Source: Taxillus chinensis
Taxonomy: Eukaryota > Streptophyta > Magnoliopsida > Santalales > Loranthaceae
Assembly: GCA_023512835.1 (NCBI GenBank)
Contig: CM042084.1
Coordinates: 56,846,793 to 56,910,792, forward strand
Length of the DNA stretch: 64,000 bases
Reading direction: 5' to 3'
Shown here piece by piece: positions 58,565-64,000 of this stretch. Each line of letters begins with the position of its first letter. The stretch's first letter is position 1. The translations under genes and the position numbers were made by a program. Under the pieces are notes generated by a model, which had not been told where the DNA came from, ran no database searches, and saw only the letters and a list, made by a program, of their open reading frames with translations.

Positions 58565-59204
58565 TAAAATTTAAAAATTTAATTATAGTAAAATATATAT
58601 AGTTATATTTATATTTATATGTGTATATATATATATATAATTTTAAATTATAGCTATATATATTAATTAATAATATATATATATATATATATATGAAAAT
58701 TTTAGATGGATTTAATTCATTAATTTTTGAATTTTTAAAAGTTAAAATGATATAAAATAAAATAAAAATACTATGTGTGCACATTAATACTAATATATAT
58801 TGAATTTATAATTTTAAAAGTCTTAAAATCAGATAACATAGTTCACAAACATAACATATCATGTATTAACAAACCATCTTAAATAAATAAATTAAAAATT
58901 AAAATTAAAAAATAAATGATAATATTGTTTAGTTTGATTTAATTTAAACCGCGGTTTTGAAATCCCAAAATAAATCAAACCGATAATATTATTCGGTTTC
59001 AAACCCAATCAAACCGATTTTGTTTTGTTTTGACGATTTGATAAATTAAATTAGTAGTTTCGGAAGGTCAGTTTAGTTCGTTTTTGGTGATTTAGAATTT
59101 TATCCCTAACTTAGATGATTCTAATCATAGTTTTAGGTAACAAATGTAGATTATACGGTTTATATCTCGGCCCCCCCTAATCAAACTTTCTGGATCCGTC
59201 CCTG
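58487..59204. mobile_element. hAT-type non-autonomous element, TSD ATTATGTT
   Basis: The 718 bp element starts CAGTGACGGATTTAGGGGG and ends CTGGATCCGTCCCTG, giving inverted ends of the CAGGGACGGATCCAG type. A perfect 8 bp duplication ATTATGTT lies at 58479-58486 and 59205-59212, as expected of hAT. The interior is AT-rich with (AT)n runs and no transposase frame. Confidence 0.92.
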
Positions 59205-59369
59205 ATTATGTTTTAATTTGAATAAAGATACATGGTTTGGTCTTTCTGAATATCTATAGTGGGAGTTTGAGCCCTGTGTAGAGTTATTTTATCCCAACCC
59301 CTTGCCCACCGGGTGGGCAAAGGGGAGTCACGTACCGGTTTCCTTGGGTTGGAAATTCGAGGCGTGACA

Positions 59370-60775
59370 AAGTCGAACTACAGGTTCGTATCCTTACCTC
59401 TCCCCAAGTATATTACAACATCTAGTTTCTGAAGAGTGGTTTGAGGATTCGGATATCAACAATTTTTTTATGCTTTACAGAGCACCATGGCAGCTAAACC
59501 AACCCGTTTTCCGTATGGGGACCACTCTAAAGTTTTACATTCGTTTAATGTTGAGACTGTGGATGCACGTGACATCAGCCAAAGCCTGCATGCTTGCTTC
59601 CACTACATGCCACTTCCCATGTCCCCCAGCAGGCCGATAGTGCTAGTTATGGCCCCTTTGTCTGCTATTTCCTTATTGCATGTCAATAGCACCTTGGCAG
59701 CACTTGTGGCCCTAATTCTGTGCTGTTAGACCCACATGAGGTTTGTGAGTTGGTCTCCCATTTGCTCTTCCACTTCAGTGCTCCCACCTCGTGATACCTT
59801 TCCTTATGCGGTATTCTTTTCTCTCTGTCATGTCATATTTTCTTGTTCTGCTTTATTTGTTTATGCATTGAGGACACTACATCTTTTAAGTGTTGGGTAG
59901 GAGTGTTACACACTTGATCCATTTCTCCCTCACCCAAGGATGTGTTGGAAATCACCTCGTCATGACTTAGAAATGTTTTAACATTCTCATGTGACCTACC
60001 TTTGTTGTCTCATAGTGATACTTTGTTGCACTTCTTGGTATGTTTAAGCCCTTATTTTTCTCTCTTGTTATCCATTTTCCACGCTGATATGAATGAAATG
60101 CACCCTTGATGTTGCATGTAACCACTTACATAAGCATGTTCATGATTAGTTTTGGTTGTAGCACTTCATTGTGATTATCATGCTATGCTTCATCCCCTTA
60201 TAGTTCAGTTTTGTTTCAGCAATGGTAGATATGGACTAATTTTGCATGCTAAATTTGAGAGAAAATGCCAAAAAAGGAGAAGATAAGGTATGGACCATAG
60301 GACTATACAGGCCATCAAAGGGGAGAGCATAAAATGCAACCCTTATCTGTGGCATACACATTTGATTTAAAAAAAATCATAAGAAAGAAAGACATCCGTT
60401 TATCTCAGTTAAGCTTTAGTAGTCCCTATTTCGATTCCTTGTTATTTTACTACATGTTTTGGTATAAGGGATGGTATGATGGTTGGGGTTTGGAGTTGTG
60501 GCCTACTAATTGTATTTTTTGCTCACTTAAGTGTTTGCATGCAACCTTTTGGAATGTATTAAACCATGTAGTTGTGTGGAACTTGGCTAATATAGGAGAA
60601 AAATGGAGGCTTGAATGCGCTAAGACACATACGCACACTTTCATATGAGAACTTGGTTAGTTTAATGCTTGAGTTGTGTTAATTGTATGCTAATGTTATG
60701 ATGAGATTGATTGCCATGTCTATAGGTTAATTTTGTTTTGCTCAAGGACGAGAAAATGTTCAAGTGTTGGGTAGT
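59370..60775 (+). other. Athila-like 3' region
   Basis: Phrases such as 'gcattgaggacactacat...ttaagtgttgggta' (about 59865) and 'ctcaaggacgagaaaatgttcaagtgttgggtag' (60740-60774) are typical of the stretch between pol and 3' LTR in Athila/Tat-type elements. An 80-codon frame at 59487-59729 matches nothing I know. The G-rich end at 60762-60775 may be the PPT. Confidence 0.5.
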
Positions 60776-61930
60776 TGATAGGATCATATCCTATCTCCAT
60801 TTTACATTCTTTTACCATGTGGATTACTCCCTATTTGCATGTGTTTGGGAACTATATTTCCCCTCTTACCCCTAACGAAGTTTTGGAGTATTTGCAGTGT
60901 TTTCTCTCTTTTTAGCAGAAATTGGTCAACATAGAAGAAATCTTGGTCGATGTCATAGTCGACTTGGTCATATCAATCTCTACATTGAGAACAAAAGATC
61001 GATACCATGATCGATATGACAAAGAGATGATCGACCTGGCTCGATGTGAGGTCGATGTCGCTAGATCAACCAACCCCCATTCTATTTTGATCGACGTCAC
61101 ATGGTCGATGTGGTGCATCTTTGGTCGACATTTTGATCGATGTAGCTCCGGTCGACGCGAGATTCTTGGTCGATGTGGTCGATGTGACCAATTATTTAGT
61201 CGATGTGGGCCAAATGTGGTCGACCCGGGCTTAAACCTTATAAAACCCTAATATTTAAGCAGCTAATCTTTCTATTTTTGGAGACAACATGTAGAGTATT
61301 TAAGTACAATGGGGTTCTTCTGCTTGGGGATAATTTTGCACCCTTGTAATGGTGAATTGATTTTGAATGTAAGAACAGTTACTGTTTTTTTTACTATTAA
61401 TTAAAGTTTGTTGCTTTGATTTTTTTAATCTTTCTAATGTATTATATGCTTGTCTTGGATGTTGACATTACAAACATGCTATGCTAAACCTTCATTCTAT
61501 GGGGAAGGTCTTAGGGCTAGATTTACCTTTGCCATGATTTAAAGTGTAAAATGTCGTTCCTAACAATTATATCATTAGATTTGCTTTAGAGGATTGTTTT
61601 TAACTTAACTAAGCCGAACCATAACTAAAGCATGATAAAGGAAAGTGAGGAATGAACAAACCCATTTAAATTTGTCAAATTAGACCCTAGAGGTACATAT
61701 CACGGGAAAAGGGTATTACATCATTGTCTTTACACTACTACATTTTCAGTTCATTAATCATTTCCAATTGTTTTATTTTAATTTTTCTTGCTTCATTGTT
61801 TATGAAAAAGGATTTTCTAAACGTAATTAGAGTTTGTCAATCTTAATGTTTATTAGTTAACTTAGTTTTTCCTTGTGGGATCAATATACTGAGGTCAACA
61901 TATACATCTCTTTATTACTTAATCTGTGCA
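60776..61930 (+). repeat. Probable Athila-like LTR
   Basis: It starts TGATAGGATCAT after the PPT-like stretch and contains a TCGATG/GGTCGAC-rich array (60940-61230). It has a 'ccttgtgggatcaatatactga' block near 61872 as found at the 3' part of many plant gypsy LTRs, and ends about TGTGCA. No partner LTR is present, so the limits are approximate. Confidence 0.5.
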
Positions 61931-61952
61931 CTGCAAGAAACCACACATTCTG

Positions 61953-62053
61953 TCAGTCACAGGGCTTCATAGTTGAGTAGGCCACATTGAACTTCTTAAG
62001 ATGCTTGTGTGGGTCTTCTCCGAATAGCCCATGGAACTTGGGAAGAAGATGTA
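61953..62053 (-). pseudogene. Gypsy gag fragment
   Basis: The minus strand reads LLPKFHGLFGEDPHKHLKKF then VAYSTMKP, the conserved start of Athila/Tat-type Gag. Only about 33 residues remain, cut on the right by the SIRE LTR at 62054. It lies opposite to the neighbouring LTR and so belongs to another element. Confidence 0.75.
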
Positions 62054-63509
62054 TGATCTTCCCAAGACCCCAACAAGATTGTATAGGTATATGTGTGTGT
62101 ATACAGAGAGAGGGTTGAATCTGTATACATAAAACTAATTCCTTGGTTTTAAGGAGTAGTTTACTTATCAAAGATATTCCTACAGATGTGGTTGTTATTT
62201 TGGTGGTATTTTAGTGTCTTGTGTAAGATCAAGTTAATAGTAGGTGTGTATGAGAAATAAAAGATAAAGACACATGATCTACATGGTTCGATCAATGTGA
62301 TCTACTCTATGGTGGTGAGGGTGCACCTACACCGAGTCCAATCCACTATACGCTTTTAATATAGTGGGGTCTTGCCCTTGTTACAATAGGATTAACTCTC
62401 TTCTCTTTTAAATGCAAATATAGAAAAAGTATTACTTCAGTACTCACTCACTATGAAGAACTATCTAGCGTTAACTTGCTCCTGCGTGTTCAGCTGTTTG
62501 CACCTCTTGACCTTCAACCACTCATTTGCCAAACTCACTATCTGTCTGTTGAATGTATGAGAAAAGAAGCTAGATGAACTCACTGTTATCTTGTTCTCAA
62601 TCTTTTTCTCTCTGTATGTGCAGTACGAACTACTCTGTGTCTCTTATATCTCTCAAGATACTTTGCATGTATTCTAAAAATATTTTGATGCTTACCTCTC
62701 TATCGTTGAAACATAATACTTCTGCCTCGGATAACGTCTACAGGTTTATTTTGATACTTAACATACCCAGACGTATTATCCGAATAACTTACTTAAACGG
62801 AGACCATAACTGCATTTCAATGCTTTGATTAGCCATAGCCTCGAAGATGACTGCTTTGTAGCCTCACAAATGCTTCATATTGTACGTACACTACGATCTT
62901 CGAGTCTACACCTTTGAACCTTTGAGTCACAATGTTCGAACCTTTGAGTCGGATCAACTCTAGTTTAGAGCCAGTGACACTCTGATCTTTGGGTTAAGCC
63001 TTCGAGTCTCCGAGTCTCTAGCTTTGAGCTAGCGACAATCACATTCTAACTTGGCTAATCATTGGTTCACATCAATAGGTCTCTGTTCTCGACAATGGGT
63101 CTCCAAATCTTTGCCCCTTCGAGCTTCAACTCTGTGACACTGCCACTCTACACCCACTGGGTCTTCGAGTTTGTGAGTCCTTGAATCTCTGAGACACTAC
63201 TCTTCACCCGACTGCACTTTGGGTCTTTGAATCTTCGTCGTCCCCATGGATCTTTGAGTTTGCGACCTTGTGGACCTTTGAGTCTGTGGTGCTTTGAGCC
63301 TGAGGATCTTCGACCCTACAAATCTTCGATTCTATGGATCTTCAACCTTGTGGATCTTCAAATCTTCAACCCTGAACAGATTGAAGTAGTATATAGTTAG
63401 ACTCCCTCTACGAATTCACTCTAAGAGATCACTCTACGAAATTATCTAACCAAGTACAACATGCTACTATCCTCTTCTTAATACAACTATTGACAACAAG
63501 GTTGACATC
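62054..63509 (-). repeat. SIRE-like LTR in reverse, interrupted
   Basis: From TGATCTTCCCAAGACCCC it follows the reverse complement of 23522-25100, including the 'ctatggtggtgagggtgcacctacaccgagtcc' stretch and the GTCGAAG-type array as 'cttcgac' units. It is broken at 63510 by a family C LTR. The left end has no primer site next to it, so it is a 3' LTR or solo LTR. Confidence 0.8.
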
Positions 63510-64000
63510 TGTTGGATCGAACCCAGAATTTGGATAATGCGGATGAAACTCTATTTAATCTGAGATCTTTCAATGTCCATCTCTAACTTGGTTGCAGGAG
63601 ATAATCTTAAACTGGATCTTCACTCATGAGCATTAAGTTTAGGATAGGATACATAATCCTGCTCCAGACCAATGAGAGTAACGATAAGTGACTTGGTAAA
63701 TAACCAAGTTAACACAAGATACGGAGTAAGGAATATTAACGCGGACTAAGGACTAGAGATATGGATTAAGAGATCCGTGTCTTTCTTTCAAACGGAGTAA
63801 GAGAGCATTGATGCGGAATAAGAATCCAAGTATTCTACTCGCATAGAGTAAGGACAAGAAGACGCAAAATAAGCATCCAAACTTTATACTCTTGCGGAGT
63901 AAGGAAACATTGATACTGAATAAGGGATCCGAGCATTCAAGAAACACGGAGTAAGGAACCTTGCTGCGGAATAAGACATCCGAGCACTTTATTAACACGA
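63510..64000 (+). repeat. Family C LTR, copy 2, cut by the window end
   Basis: It starts TGTTGGATCGAACCC and follows 34675 onward, including the 'cggagtaagga' array from 63720. ACATC (63505-63509) would be its left duplication. Confidence 0.85.

Larger units (their letters stand above)
44342..59369 (+). mobile_element. Family A LTR, copy vi, split by two later insertions
   Basis: Pieces 44342-45192, 57756-58486 and 59213-59369 together form one plus-strand LTR from TGTAATTACCCG to GGCGTGACA. It carries two ACGT palindromes (44774-44795 and 44811-44832), a TATA box (44844-44850), a GA tract and a 40 bp tandem repeat (57921-57960 and 57961-58000). The flanks are GAGTT (44337-44341) and AAGTC (59370-59374), a duplication damaged at two positions. 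It is interrupted by the Tat-like element and the hAT-type MITE. Confidence 0.82.

Noticed and set aside
58533..58784. Ile/Tyr-rich minus-strand frame.
   Set aside because: It is the translation of (AT)n runs in the interior of the hAT-type MITE.
59487..59729. 80-codon frame starting MAAKPTRFPYGD.
   Set aside because: It has a plausible start but no recognisable domain and lies in an Athila-like 3' region. It is not called as a gene.
61929..61942. CACTGCAAGAAACC, similar to a CACTA element end.
   Set aside because: There is no matching end or subterminal repeat, and the bases sit at the junction of an LTR end and a gag scrap.

Overview
The window is nuclear DNA from a seed plant, most probably a eudicot, and lies in a repeat-rich, gene-poor region. 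The evidence is chromodomain Ty3/gypsy polyproteins, SIRE-type Ty1/copia, Athila- and Tat-type sequences, a TRIM, a hAT-type MITE and one spliced exon of the plant peroxisomal enzyme glycolate oxidase. I see no intact host gene, no rRNA or tRNA gene, no CRISPR array and no bacterial-style operon. Nearly every long reading frame is a decayed retrotransposon domain or a chance frame.

Layout. 1-10197: LTRs and internal scraps of gypsy elements lying on the minus strand, including a 1.4 kb segment present twice (2496-3870 and 5875-7279) and a solo LTR with a perfect target-site duplication (7935-9746). 10198-23516: a minus-strand Reina-like chromovirus (G1) split by a second, Tekay/Del-like chromovirus (G2, 12445-22233, TSD GTCCG), which is itself split by a 739 bp solo LTR (TSD CTTCC). 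23522-31576: a SIRE-like copia element on the plus strand (TSD CATAT) that has lost most of its reverse transcriptase. 31582-37470: AT-rich, intron-like DNA holding two solo LTRs (TSDs CAATA and AGGTA), a frameshifted glycolate oxidase exon and a small TIR element. 37471-44341: LTR, copia and Athila-like debris, including a complete 412 bp TRIM (TSD AGGTT). 44342-59369: one gypsy LTR blown apart by a 12.6 kb non-autonomous Tat-like element (45193-57755) and a 718 bp hAT-type MITE (TSD ATTATGTT). 59370-64000: Athila-like 3' region and LTR, a gag scrap, a reversed SIRE LTR, and the start of another LTR that runs off the end.

Nothing here works together as a pathway. The organising principle is nested insertion, and the duplications give an order: G1, then G2 inside it, then the solo LTR inside G2; the gypsy LTR at 44342, then the Tat-like element and the MITE inside it.

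The most interesting structure is in LTR family A, of which six copies are present. Upstream of the TATA box, on the element's sense strand, copies carry two or three units of a tandem repeat of about 100 bp. Each unit opens with a hairpin of 10-12 bp whose arms differ between units and copies yet stay complementary. Closer to the TATA box there are one or two further ACGT-centred palindromes. This looks like a conserved bZIP/bHLH-type control region or a conserved RNA fold. Calls rest on reading the sequence by eye; family names are by recognisable motifs, not by database search.
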